A stretch of DNA of 29,530 nt, from positions 1 through 29,530 of the forward strand of contig DASWMP010000350.1 of NCBI GenBank assembly GCA_036399695.1, given 5' to 3'. A model generated the notes under the pieces. It was not told the origin of the DNA. It saw nothing but the letters and a program-made list of their open reading frames with translations, and ran no database searches. Made by a program: the position numbers and the translations under genes. The DNA is from DASVEE01 sp036399695 (GTDB lineage Bacteria; Acidobacteriota; Thermoanaerobaculia; Gp7-AA8). Shown one piece after another: positions 21,673 to 29,493 of the stretch (positions are counted from its first letter, which is position 1; every line of letters begins with the position of its first letter).

Positions 21673-21990
21673 CTACGGCAAATCCACCGTCCCCATCGGG
21701 GTCCACGGGCCGCACCTGGCCAGCCTTACCGTGGTTTTCCAGGCCCCCACCGCGAACCCGTACTTGCGGAACACCTCCCGCCCGTACGCCGAGCAGGTCG
21801 GCTGAAACCGGCAGAACACGCGTCCCTTCAGATGCCCGGACACATGCGCCCGGTACTGGTCGATCGCGGCCACGGCGGCGCGGGCGCTGTACGACCGGCC
21901 CGGCGGGACGGCAAAATCGTGAATCATCAGCGCGACGAGCAGCGCCGCACCGGCGATCAGGAGCGTTCGGCGCTTTTGGCCTCGTCCCAC
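21673..21990 (-). CDS. yidD: YidD-family membrane protein insertion factor, long form
   Basis: 105 residues. The C-terminal half, FCRFQPTCSAYGREVFRKYG, then GAWKTTVRLARCGPW, is the diagnostic YidD (DUF37) domain with its three conserved cysteines. YidD assists YidC-dependent insertion of membrane proteins. Unusually, a hydrophobic segment (about residues 9-26, LLIAGAALLVALMIHDFA) precedes the domain, whereas typical members have only an amphipathic helix. The GTG start at 21990 lies inside the end of mazG (34-nt overlap), with a GGAGATGGA-like ribosome site about 8-12 nt upstream. The usual neighbours rnpA, rpmH and yidC are absent. Confidence 0.82.
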   Translation of the reverse strand: MGRGQKRRTLLIAGAALLVALMIHDFAVPPGRSYSARAAVAAIDQYRAHVSGHLKGRVFCRFQPTCSAYGREVFRKYGFAVGAWKTTVRLARCGPWTPMGTVDLP

Positions 21991-22739
21991 AGGCTGTCCA
22001 TCTCCTCGAGCGTCAGCTCGTCGAGGTTCTGCCCCCGCTCGCGCACCTGCGACTCCATCGAGCCGAAGCGGCGCGTGAACTTGCGGTTGGTCGACTGCAA
22101 CGCTTCCTCGGCGTTCACGCCGATCTTGCGCGCAATGTTCGCGATCGTGAAGAGGAGATCGCCGACCTCATCCTCCATCCGCTGGACGTCGCCCGTGCCG
22201 ACCGCCTCCCGCAGCTCGGCCATCTCCTCGTCGAGCTTGTCGAAGACCTCTTCCGTCCTGCGCCAGTCGAATCCGACGCGGGCCGCCTTCTCCGTCAGCC
22301 GGGACGCCTTCAGCAGCGCCGGCAGCGACGCCGGGACGCCCGCAAGGACGCTCTTGTTCTCCGCTTTCCGTTCCTCGTTCTTCAGCTTCTCCCAGTTGAC
22401 CAGCACCTCTTCGGCATCGTTGGCCTCGACGTCGGCGAAGACGTGCGGATGACGGCGCACCAGCTTGTCGTGGATGGCGGTGATGGAGTCGTAGATGTCG
22501 AACGTCCCCTCCTCCCGCGTCACCTCGGCGATGAAGACGGCCTGCAGCAGCAGGTCGCCCAGCTCTTCCCGGAGCGCGGCCCGGTCGTCGCCGTCGATGG
22601 CGTCCACGACCTCGTACGCCTCCTCGATCACGAACGGCTTGAGGTCCGGCAGCGTCTGTTTGCGGTCCCACGGACAGCCGTCCGGCCCCCGCAGCGTGGT
22701 CATGAGGGTGACGAGCTCGTCGAACGTGCGCTTCGGCAT
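21957..22739 (-). CDS. mazG: MazG family nucleoside triphosphate pyrophosphohydrolase
   Basis: 260 residues from ATG 22739 (MPKRTFDELVTLM). It hydrolyses NTPs/dNTPs to monophosphates and PPi, cleaning the nucleotide pool or lowering alarmone levels. Two tandem MazG domains are visible. The first has LRGPDGCPWDRKQT, then IEEAYEVVDAI and REELGDLLLQAV with the EExxE...ExxD metal site. The second is around KLDEEMAELREAV and MEDEVGDLLFTIANIAR. Length matches E. coli MazG. ATG 22748 (three codons earlier) is an equally possible start. The frame continues open for 2.7 kb upstream, but that is the antisense of the histidine kinase. It overlaps yidD. Confidence 0.94.
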   Translation of the reverse strand: MPKRTFDELVTLMTTLRGPDGCPWDRKQTLPDLKPFVIEEAYEVVDAIDGDDRAALREELGDLLLQAVFIAEVTREEGTFDIYDSITAIHDKLVRRHPHVFADVEANDAEEVLVNWEKLKNEERKAENKSVLAGVPASLPALLKASRLTEKAARVGFDWRRTEEVFDKLDEEMAELREAVGTGDVQRMEDEVGDLLFTIANIARKIGVNAEEALQSTNRKFTRRFGSMESQVRERGQNLDELTLEEMDSLWDEAKSAERS

Positions 22740-22823
22740 GGCCGGCATTGTAGTGGGCCCTGCGGCGGGACACAGAACGTCTGCTAGCATGTCCCCACCC
22801 ACCGGCGGCCATGCCGGCATCCC

Positions 22824-25800
22824 ATGCCTGAACAGGTCCTCATCGTTGCGGCTGAAGCCGCCGCGCGGACGCCCGCGGAAGTGGCGCGGTCGCTCCGCTT
22901 CACGCCGGTCGTCATCGGCTCGGCCGAAGAGGCGGTGGAGCTGGTGGGCCGGGAGCGGTTCAGCCTCATCGCCGTGAGCGGCAGCGCCGCCTGGCAGCGG
23001 GTGCGCGAGGCCGCCGAGAGCAGGCAACCGATGACGCGCGTGCTCGAGCTGCCGGATTCGAACGGCGAGGACGATTCCGTCGTCCGCCGGCTGATGGTCC
23101 GCTACCTCGAGCAGCCACAGCCGGAGCGCCCCCGCTTCTCCAACGAAGAGCGCTATCGCTTTCTCTCCACCATCCTCGAGTCCTTCACCGGCACGCTCGA
23201 CCTGCACGAGGTGCTGCGGCGCATCGTCACGATCACCCGCGACGAGTTCAACGCCGACCGCGCATGGCTGCTCCATCCGATCACCGAGAACACGGAGTTC
23301 GCGAAGGTGGCGTTCTCCGTCACCGGACCGAGCTGCTCGACCAAGCTCGAGGATCACGGCCCGGTCCCGCTCGGCGGTTCGCAGAACCTGATCCGCCGGG
23401 CGCTCGAAGCGCCGGGGCCGGTCGTCCTCCTCGAAGGGGACAGCGACCTCGACCCGGAGCTCGCCGCCCGCTTCGACATCCGTTCGAAGATCGTGCAGGT
23501 CCTCCGGCCGCGCGAAGAAGAGCCGTGGGCGTTCGGGATGCACCAGTGCTCCTCGGTGCGCGAGTGGACAGACGAGGAGATCTCGCTCTTCCAGGAGATC
23601 GGCCGCTACGCCACGCTCGCCCTCAACAACACGCTCCTGCACAACCGCGCCGTGCGCGAGATGGCCAAGGTCAACGCCATCCTCGACCAGATCCCCGAGT
23701 CCGCCGCGATCTACGACGCCACCGGCAAGCTCGAACGGATGAACGCCGCCGCGCAGCGCGAGCCCGGCTCGCTGTTCAACTCGGACGCTGAAAGCCGTGT
23801 GCGGCAGAGCCGCCATCGCTACCTCGACGGCAGCCCGTTGTCGCCGAGCGAGTTGCCGTCGATGCGCGCCGTGCAGGGAGAGACCGTCAAGTCCGACTAC
23901 CTCGTGCGCGACGGCCGCAGCGCCGACGACCGCATCGTCAACCTCAAGGCCGCCCCTATCCGCGATGACCAGCAGCGCATCATCGGCTCCGTCGTCCTCT
24001 CCCGCGACGTCACGGACGAACGGCAGAACGCCGAGCGCGAAGCGTGGCGCCGCCGCCGCGCCGAATGTCTCGCCAACCTCGGCATCGAGATGGTCTCGGG
24101 CCAGCCGACCTTCGAAAATCTCGACGATCCCGCCACGCGCATCGCCCAGGCGGTCGCCGGCACCGTACGCATCTATCTCTATCACTCCGGCGCCGGCCAT
24201 CTCGATCTCGTCGGCTGCGCTTCCATCGATCCGGAGATGGAGAAGCATCGCGCCTTTTTCCAGCGCAACCCCTACCGTCCGGGTGACGGTCTGCCCGGCA
24301 CGGTCTTCCAGATCGGGCGGCCGCTGCTCTTCTACGAAATCCGTGGCGATGCGCTCCTCGACTTCGCGCGTGACGAAGAGGAGCGCCGCATCAAGACGCT
24401 GCTTCACGAGCAGAGCCTGATCGCCTGCCCCATCGAGTCGTACGGAGAGCGCATCGGCGCGATCATCGTCTCGCAGTCCGATCCGCGGCGGAACTTCGAC
24501 GCGGAGGACCTCGAGTTCGTGCAATCGGTCGCCGAGCGGATCGGCGCCGCCAGCCACATCCACCGGCTGACGCGTATCGCGCAGGAAGGTCATCGCGCGG
24601 CCGAGGAGCTGGCCAGACGCGAAGTCGACGCGCGTGCGCGCTTCGAGGCCGTCCTCGAAAGCGCTCCCATCGGCATCGCCGTCTTCTCGGCGGACGAGCT
24701 CCGGTTCGAGCTCGCCAACGCCCGCTTCATCGAGTTCGCCGGCCGCTTCGGCAAGATCGCCGCCGACACGAAGATGCTCGGCCTCGCGGTCGAGGAAGCG
24801 ATCCCCGGCCTCGAGCAGACGCTCAAACAGGTCGCCGAGACCGGAGAGATGCGCATCGACGAAGCCTTCGAAGTCACGGGCCGCGGCGCGCCGATCTACA
24901 TCAACCGCATCATCTCCGCCGCACGCGGACGCTTCTCCGGCATCACCCAGAGCGTCACGGTGCTGATCCAGGACGTCACCGAGCAGGTCCGCGCGACGCA
25001 GGAGATCGATGGCCTGGCCCGGATGATGGCCGAGCGCTCGGCCCGCCTCGACTCGATCCTCGGCTCCATGACGGACGGGCTCTGGCTCTACGACGCCCAC
25101 GGCACGGTCGTCGACATCAACCAGGCCGCGCTGAACATGTTCGGCCTCGGGTCCCGCACCGAAGCGGTCGAGCACGGCTCGTTCGAGAAGTTCCACCTCC
25201 GCTACCCCGACGGCCGCCGCGTCCCCGAGGACGAGCTGCCGTACGCCAGGGCCCTGCGGGGCGTGACCGTGCCGGACTACCTGGCCATCGGCAAACACCT
25301 GCTGAGCGGCAAGGACATCGACATCTCCATCGCAGCCGCGCCAATCGAGAGCAACGGCATCGTCGGCGCCGTGCTCGTCATCCGCGACATCACGGCGCTC
25401 CAGGAGCTCGACCGCAAGAAGGACGAGTTTCTCTCCGTCGCCTCGCACGAGCTGCGCACGCCGCTCACCACCATCAAAGGCTACACGCAGCTCCTCTCAC
25501 AGACCGTCAACGACCTGCCGCCGGAAGAGCGGGCCACGTACCTCAACGCCGTCCTCAGCGAGATCGAGCGGATGATGGGGCTGATCTCGGAGCTGCTGGA
25601 CGTCTCCCGCATCGAGACGAACCGCCTGCAGATTCACCTGCAGCCGATCCGCTGGCTCGAGTTCATCGAGCGCCGCGTGTCGGCGTTCCGCATCCAGAAC
25701 CCCCACCGCACGATCCGTTTCGAACCGGCGCTCGAGGAACTGACCGTCATCGCCGATCCGGACCGCATGCGCCAGGTCATCGACAACCTGATCTCGAACG

Positions 25801-26096
25801 CGATCAAGTACTCCCCCGAGGGGAGCGACATCGACGTGCAACTGGCGGTGGAGGACTCGACGATCCTCACCGCGGTGGCCGATCACGGCATCGGCATCCC
25901 GCGCGACGAGATCCCCCTGCTGTTCGAGCGGTTCCACCGCGCCCGCAACGTCTCGAGCCGCTACTACGGCGGGCTGGGGCTGGGGCTGTACATCGCCCGG
26001 GCCATCGTCGAGGCGCACCACGGCGCGATCATGGTGGAGAGTGAAGAGGGGCAAGGGTCCCGCTTCACGATCCGGTTGCCACTGCCGCCGGGGTAG
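22824..26096 (+). CDS. Multi-domain GAF/PAS sensor histidine kinase
   Basis: 1090 residues with no membrane segment, so a cytosolic sensor. Order: a short N-terminal Rossmann-like segment resembling a degenerate receiver without an obvious phospho-Asp (1-95), GAF (about 115-275), PAS (280-405), GAF (412-580), PAS (605-717), PAS (740-857), HisKA (861-932) with the phospho-acceptor His875 in SVASHELRTPLTTIKGY, and HATPase_c (967-1089) with DNLISNAIKYSP, GIGIPRDEIPLLFERF and GGLGLGLYIAR. The kinase core looks complete. No response regulator is adjacent, so it is an orphan kinase. Ligands of the sensor domains are not evident; no heme or flavin signature was recognised. It is divergent from mazG across an 84-bp gap. 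Confidence 0.92.
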   Translation: MPEQVLIVAAEAAARTPAEVARSLRFTPVVIGSAEEAVELVGRERFSLIAVSGSAAWQRVREAAESRQPMTRVLELPDSNGEDDSVVRRLMVRYLEQPQPERPRFSNEERYRFLSTILESFTGTLDLHEVLRRIVTITRDEFNADRAWLLHPITENTEFAKVAFSVTGPSCSTKLEDHGPVPLGGSQNLIRRALEAPGPVVLLEGDSDLDPELAARFDIRSKIVQVLRPREEEPWAFGMHQCSSVREWTDEEISLFQEIGRYATLALNNTLLHNRAVREMAKVNAILDQIPESAAIYDATGKLERMNAAAQREPGSLFNSDAESRVRQSRHRYLDGSPLSPSELPSMRAVQGETVKSDYLVRDGRSADDRIVNLKAAPIRDDQQRIIGSVVLSRDVTDERQNAEREAWRRRRAECLANLGIEMVSGQPTFENLDDPATRIAQAVAGTVRIYLYHSGAGHLDLVGCASIDPEMEKHRAFFQRNPYRPGDGLPGTVFQIGRPLLFYEIRGDALLDFARDEEERRIKTLLHEQSLIACPIESYGERIGAIIVSQSDPRRNFDAEDLEFVQSVAERIGAASHIHRLTRIAQEGHRAAEELARREVDARARFEAVLESAPIGIAVFSADELRFELANARFIEFAGRFGKIAADTKMLGLAVEEAIPGLEQTLKQVAETGEMRIDEAFEVTGRGAPIYINRIISAARGRFSGITQSVTVLIQDVTEQVRATQEIDGLARMMAERSARLDSILGSMTDGLWLYDAHGTVVDINQAALNMFGLGSRTEAVEHGSFEKFHLRYPDGRRVPEDELPYARALRGVTVPDYLAIGKHLLSGKDIDISIAAAPIESNGIVGAVLVIRDITALQELDRKKDEFLSVASHELRTPLTTIKGYTQLLSQTVNDLPPEERATYLNAVLSEIERMMGLISELLDVSRIETNRLQIHLQPIRWLEFIERRVSAFRIQNPHRTIRFEPALEELTVIADPDRMRQVIDNLISNAIKYSPEGSDIDVQLAVEDSTILTAVADHGIGIPRDEIPLLFERFHRARNVSSRYYGGLGLGLYIARAIVEAHHGAIMVESEEGQGSRFTIRLPLPPG

Positions 26097-26098
26097 GC

Positions 26099-26241
26099 GG
26101 AGTTTGGAGTGCGGCAGCGAGCCTCATCAGCTGCCGCTTTCCCACAGCGGAAGCGTCGAGCTTCCGCCCGCTCCGGTGCACCACGTGGGCCGCAGCTCGC
26201 CGCTGCGGCTCTAGGAAAACCGCTGCCGCAGTCCAAACTCC
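26099..26241. repeat. REP-like composite palindrome after the histidine kinase
   Basis: Outer arms of 21 bp with one mismatch, GGAGTTTGGAGTGCGGCAGC (from 26099) and GCTGCCGCAGTCCAAACTCC (to 26241), enclose two perfect hairpins: GCGGAAGC-gtcga-GCTTCCGC (26147-26167) and CCGCAGC-tcgcc-GCTGCGG (26190-26208). It resembles the GGAGTGCGGTG family at 2278 and 10730. Confidence 0.8.
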
Positions 26242-26247
26242 ATCCCC

Positions 26248-26279
26248 ATTTGTCCCATCGGTCCCATTTGTCCTATCGT
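26248..26279. repeat. Nonamer repeat (TGTCCCATC type)
   Basis: TGTCCCATC, GGTCCCATT and TGTCCTATC follow in tandem with a 9-bp period just ahead of the S51-like gene. The same nonamer class flanks the repeat cluster after nth. Confidence 0.65.
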
Positions 26280-26288
26280 GGCCGCTCA

Positions 26289-26960
26289 ATGAAACCGCTG
26301 TCGATTCCGCTGGCTGCGCCTCTTCACACGCTCGTGCTCATCGGCGGGGGGGAGTTCTCGTTCGGCGACACGCGGGAAATTGACACCCTGCTGCTCGGCC
26401 GCATGCCGCCGGGCCGGCGCACGATCGCCTTCCTGCCGACGGCGTCAGGCTCGGCGGAGTACGCCTCCCACATCGGCCGCTACTTTCACGAGCTCGACCC
26501 TACCGTCGAGACGGTCAACGTCCCGATCTACCGCGGGCGGGACAGCCGCCGGCAGAAGAGTCTCGCCGCGATCGCCGGGGCCGGCCTGATCTACCTCGGC
26601 GGCGGCGTCACGAACCAGCTCCTGATGACGATCCGCGAAACGCCGACCGACGCCGCCATCCGCGAAGCCGCCGCAAACGGCGCGATCGTAGCGGCCATCG
26701 GCGCCGCCGCGTCATGCTTCGGCACCTATGCCCGCGACATGCGCGGCGGGTCGGTGCTGCCGGCGCTCGGCTGGCTGGCGAACACCGTCATCGACACCGG
26801 CTTCGAGCCGCAGAACGACCAGGTGCTGCGCCGGCTGATGTCGTTGCCGGAAGTGACGCTCGGGGTCGGAATCCCCGCGAAAACCGCCCTTGTGATCGAT
26901 GCGGACGGAGCATCGGCGATCGCCGGTGACGGGCAGATCGCAGTGTTTCGGAAAGCCTGA
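26289..26960 (+). CDS. Peptidase S51-like (cyanophycinase/dipeptidase E fold) protein, nucleophile missing
   Basis: 223 residues from ATG 26289. The fold is recognisable: LVLIGGGEFSFGD at the start, TIAFLPTASGSAEYASHIGRY, and LIYLGGGVTNQLL, as in the class I glutamine amidotransferase-like S51 peptidases. In active members the nucleophile elbow is GxSAGA. Here the equivalent is I137-G-A-A140-A-S142-C143, with Ala where the catalytic Ser should be. Ser142 or Cys143 two or three residues on might substitute, or the protein may be a non-catalytic relative. No signal peptide is seen. It lies between the two histidine kinases on the same strand, so a link to signalling is possible but unproven. 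The start lacks a ribosome site. Confidence 0.7.
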   Translation: MKPLSIPLAAPLHTLVLIGGGEFSFGDTREIDTLLLGRMPPGRRTIAFLPTASGSAEYASHIGRYFHELDPTVETVNVPIYRGRDSRRQKSLAAIAGAGLIYLGGGVTNQLLMTIRETPTDAAIREAAANGAIVAAIGAAASCFGTYARDMRGGSVLPALGWLANTVIDTGFEPQNDQVLRRLMSLPEVTLGVGIPAKTALVIDADGASAIAGDGQIAVFRKA

Positions 26961-27020
26961 TCGCGTGGCCTGCGCGTTGCAGGGTCCGCCTCACGTCTGG
27001 GAGGTGTAGCCATCGCGACC

Positions 27021-27728
27021 GTGGAGTCAACGGCTGAGAAACCGGTCACTCAAGAGGAGCTGATCCGCTTCTTCAGCATCCTGTCTCATGACCTCAAATC
27101 TCCGATTTTTGCGGTCGACGGTTTCAGCGAATTGCTGCTGAGCGATTACGCCGACAAGCTCGATGAGGACGGCCAGGACTTCCTGCGCCGTGTCCGTTCC
27201 AGCGCCGGCTACATGAAGAAGGTGCTGGACGAGATGTCGCACATGGTGAAGCTGCTCTCGCGCCCCAATGCGCGGAAGCCCACACCTCTGCGCGAGATCG
27301 TCGAAGAGGTCATCCTCAAGTACAACTACATGATCGAGGAAGGTGGCGTCCGCGTGAACCTTCCGACCGACCTTCCGGTCGTGAACGTCGATCCGGAGAA
27401 GATGCGCGAAGCGATCGGCGCGCTGATCGCCAACGCCCTCTTCTTCACCGACCGGCCAAAGGGTGAGCGCGAGCTCTCCATCGACTGCTCCAACGACGGC
27501 ACCGGCTACCGCTTCTGCATCCGCGACAACGGCACCGGCATCGACCCCCGCTACGCCAGCCAGGTCTTCGAGCTCGGCGGCGTCAGCAAACTCGACAAAC
27601 AACGCGGCGGCGGCCCCGGCTACGGCCTGTACATGGTCCGCCGCGTCGTCGAAAGCCACGGCGGAGAGCTGAACGTGGAATCGACCCTCGGCGAGGGGAG
27701 CACGTTCTGTTTCACGCTGCCGCAGTAG
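27021..27728 (+). CDS. Small soluble histidine kinase without sensor domain
   Basis: 235 residues. HisKA begins almost at the N-terminus with the acceptor His23 in FSILSHDLKSPIFAVDGF. HATPase_c follows (about 110-235) with ALIANALFFTD (N-box), IRDNGTGIDP (G1) and GGGPGYGLYMVRRVVESHGG (G2). It lacks membrane or sensor domains, so input must come from a partner protein, perhaps the S51-like protein or the large kinase upstream. The N-box Asn is preserved. The start is uncertain: GTG 27021 is 16 nt from a fine GGAGGTG, whereas an ATC codon at 27012 is ideally spaced from it. Confidence 0.85.
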   Translation: MESTAEKPVTQEELIRFFSILSHDLKSPIFAVDGFSELLLSDYADKLDEDGQDFLRRVRSSAGYMKKVLDEMSHMVKLLSRPNARKPTPLREIVEEVILKYNYMIEEGGVRVNLPTDLPVVNVDPEKMREAIGALIANALFFTDRPKGERELSIDCSNDGTGYRFCIRDNGTGIDPRYASQVFELGGVSKLDKQRGGGPGYGLYMVRRVVESHGGELNVESTLGEGSTFCFTLPQ

Positions 27729-27863
27729 CGCGCTGCGCGCGCGTTGTTGGTTGTCGGTTTTCGGTTGTTGGTGTGTACGCGTGTGTGTTCCGCATAGCCC
27801 ACCGCGCCGCGGAGCCACCAAAAACCAACAACCAACAACCAAAAACGCGCGCGCTGCGCGCAG
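27728..27863. repeat. Composite inverted repeat with heptamers between convergent genes
   Basis: Outer arms GCGCGCTGCGCGCGCGTT (27728-27745) and AACGCGCGCGCTGCGCGC (27844-27861) pair at 17 of 18 positions. Inside them lie GTTGTTGGTTGTCGG-type heptamers on the left and AACCAACAACCAACAACC on the right, again inverted. It fills the gap between the small kinase and rlpA and could terminate both. Confidence 0.8.
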
Positions 27864-27870
27864 TGCCGCG

Positions 27871-28428
27871 CTACCTGGCGCTCGCCACCGTCAACGCCTG
27901 CTGCTCATTCATCTCCGGCAGCGGCTCTTCGCCCGGCAGGGCCACGACGCGGACCGAGACGTGGCGGTCGGGATGGCGGTCGACGCCGAGAAAGTTGGCG
28001 GCGGCCTGGGAGAGATCGAGCATGAACTTCCTGGCGTAGGGGCCGCGGTCGTTCACGCGCATGCGCAATTTCCTGCCTGTGGCGCGGGCCGTCACTTCGA
28101 TCCAGCAGCCGAGCGGGAGCGTGAGATGGGCGGCGGAGTAGCGCTTGTTACGGAAGATCTCGCCATTGGCGGTCTTCCTGCCGTCAAAGAAGGACGAATA
28201 GTAGCTGGCGAGCCCGTCCACGCGATGCTTGAACTGCAGTTGCGTGTAACGGAAGAGCCGCTCGCGCAGCGGATCGGGCCGGACCGGCGCGATGGGGGCC
28301 AGTCCATCGCAGTACCTCATGACGAATTCGCCGTCGACTCGGGCCTCTTCCTCGCAAAGATACGTCTGCGCCGGGGCTATGGCCGGCAGCAACGTCAGCA
28401 CGACGGCGAGTAATAGACCTTTCTCCAT
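27871..28428 (-). CDS. rlpA: RlpA-family septal lytic transglycosylase
   Basis: 185 residues from ATG 28428 (MEKGLLLAVVLTLLPAIAPAQ), a signal peptide; no lipobox Cys is seen at the cleavage site, so it is probably soluble rather than a lipoprotein. The double-psi beta-barrel is clear: GLASYYSSFFDGRKTANGE, YSAAHLTLPLGCWIEV, MRVNDRGPYARKFMLDLS. The residues equivalent to the catalytic Glu, His and Asp of Pseudomonas RlpA are present. It should cleave denuded glycan strands of peptidoglycan at division sites. The SPOR domain of longer RlpA proteins is absent. A GAGGT ribosome site 8 nt upstream supports this start over an in-frame ATG 13 codons earlier. It is divergent from a second lytic transglycosylase. 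Confidence 0.88.
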   Translation of the reverse strand: MEKGLLLAVVLTLLPAIAPAQTYLCEEEARVDGEFVMRYCDGLAPIAPVRPDPLRERLFRYTQLQFKHRVDGLASYYSSFFDGRKTANGEIFRNKRYSAAHLTLPLGCWIEVTARATGRKLRMRVNDRGPYARKFMLDLSQAAANFLGVDRHPDRHVSVRVVALPGEEPLPEMNEQQALTVASAR

Positions 28429-28471
28429 GGCTATACCTCGCAATTCTAAGCGCAGGTCACGATGCATGCCA

Positions 28472-28577
28472 ATCCATGGCTTTCGGGAGCCGAAGCTCTA
28501 CAGTTAAGTTGATATGGATCAGCTATTTCCATGTGGCGTACCGGTTGCAAATAACAAGGGTGTACGCAACATGGAGG
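28472..28577 (+). promoter_or_regulatory. Structured leader of the SLT gene
   Basis: A first element is bounded by ATCCAT (28472-28477) and ATGGAT (28514-28519), enclosing competing hairpins GGCT/AGCC and GAGC-CGAA-GCTC. A second, CCATGTGGCGTAC (28529-28541) with GTACGCAACATGG (28562-28574), is a 12-bp stem with one G-A mismatch and a 20-nt loop, reaching into the GGAGG ribosome site (28573-28577). It may control translation or be an operator dyad. No known riboswitch was matched. Confidence 0.5.
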
Positions 28578-28585
28578 ACCCCAAG

Positions 28586-29452
28586 ATGGCCGAGCTGAAG
28601 ACCAACCGACCTTACCAGGAGCGCTTTCTCGACGGATTCGACCGTTCGCGTCTGCGGCAGGAAGTCGCCGCCACGAAACCGCGAGGTTTGAAGGGACTCA
28701 AGCGCAAGTACGCCACCTGGGCTCTCGGTGCATCGCTGGCCATCGGCGGTATCGGTGGCCCGCTGAAGATCATTCAGAACGCCCAGCACGGACCGGAGAA
28801 CGATCCGTCCGGCCACACCATCTCCATCGACAAGGCTCTTGCCGGCGACATGAAGCGCGCGGAGAGCATCGCCAGCCAGGTTGCCGGCGGCGTGGAAGCG
28901 GCCGTCGGCGGCGCTGAGTCGGCCGTGACCTCTCCCCTCAAGGCCTTCGCCGAAGCGCCGAAGAAGCTGACGGTCGTGACCGAGACCGTGCGCGAGGAGT
29001 TCTTCAAGAAGGAAGTGCCCTTCGGCTCGATCATCTATCACGAGGCGAAGAAGAACGGCGTCCGTCCCGAGCTCGTCGCGGCGGTCGTGCAGGCGGAGTC
29101 GAGATTCAAACCGACGGCCCGTTCTGGCGCCGGCGCGGTCGGTCTCATGCAGCTCGTCCCCCGCACCGGACGCTGGATGGGCGCCCGCGACCTCACCAAC
29201 CCTGTGCAGAATATTGCCGCTGGTGCGAAATATCTCAAGTATCTCAACGACCGTTTCGACGGCAACGAGACGAAGATGATCGCCGCCTACAACGCCGGCG
29301 AAGGCAACGTCAAACGCTTCGGCGGCATCCCGCCGTTCAAGGAAACGCAAAAGTACGTGAAGAAGGTCCGCACGTTCGAGCAGGACTATCACGATCGCGT
29401 TTCCGGACGCGTGGCGGATCTGTCGGTGGCGCAGGTGGCGGAGGCGCGCTGA
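28586..29452 (+). CDS. Membrane-anchored SLT-domain lytic transglycosylase
   Basis: 288 residues from ATG 28586, chosen because GGAGG lies 8 nt upstream; in-frame ATGs at 28514 and 28571 are alternatives. A basic N-terminus is followed by a membrane anchor (about 46-62, WALGASLAIGGIGGPL), an Ala/Glu-rich linker (about 70-150), and an SLT domain (about 155-270): the catalytic Glu171 in AAVVQAESRF, GAVGLMQLVP, and MIAAYNAGEGNVKRFGG. It should cleave the MurNAc-GlcNAc bond of peptidoglycan, forming 1,6-anhydroMurNAc. It is divergent from rlpA, with which it shares the 157-bp control region. Confidence 0.9.
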   Translation: MAELKTNRPYQERFLDGFDRSRLRQEVAATKPRGLKGLKRKYATWALGASLAIGGIGGPLKIIQNAQHGPENDPSGHTISIDKALAGDMKRAESIASQVAGGVEAAVGGAESAVTSPLKAFAEAPKKLTVVTETVREEFFKKEVPFGSIIYHEAKKNGVRPELVAAVVQAESRFKPTARSGAGAVGLMQLVPRTGRWMGARDLTNPVQNIAAGAKYLKYLNDRFDGNETKMIAAYNAGEGNVKRFGGIPPFKETQKYVKKVRTFEQDYHDRVSGRVADLSVAQVAEAR

Positions 29453-29459
29453 CGAGCTA

Positions 29460-29487
29460 GTTGGCGGTTGGCAGTTGGCGGTTGGCA
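29460..29487. repeat. TTGGCGG/TTGGCAG heptamer repeat
   Basis: Four heptamers alternate TTGGCGG and TTGGCAG just after the SLT stop, in the same orientation relative to the preceding gene as the block after flotillin. Confidence 0.85.
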
Positions 29488-29493
29488 GTGGAT

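Noticed and set aside
22740..25448. Minus-strand frame open for 2.7 kb upstream of mazG, antisense to the large histidine kinase
   Set aside because: Its translation is Asp/Arg/Val-rich with no domain signature, as expected for the antisense of a GC-rich gene. The opposite strand encodes unmistakable GAF, PAS and kinase motifs.
28441..28520. Known c-di-AMP (ydaO-yuaA) or c-di-GMP (GEMM-I) riboswitch
   Set aside because: Short similarities such as CCGAAGC...ACAG and GGTCACG occur, but the invariant cores (GGGGGACCC/GGGGTGAA, or GGCAAACC with a GAAA loop) are missing. Kept only as an unassigned structured leader.
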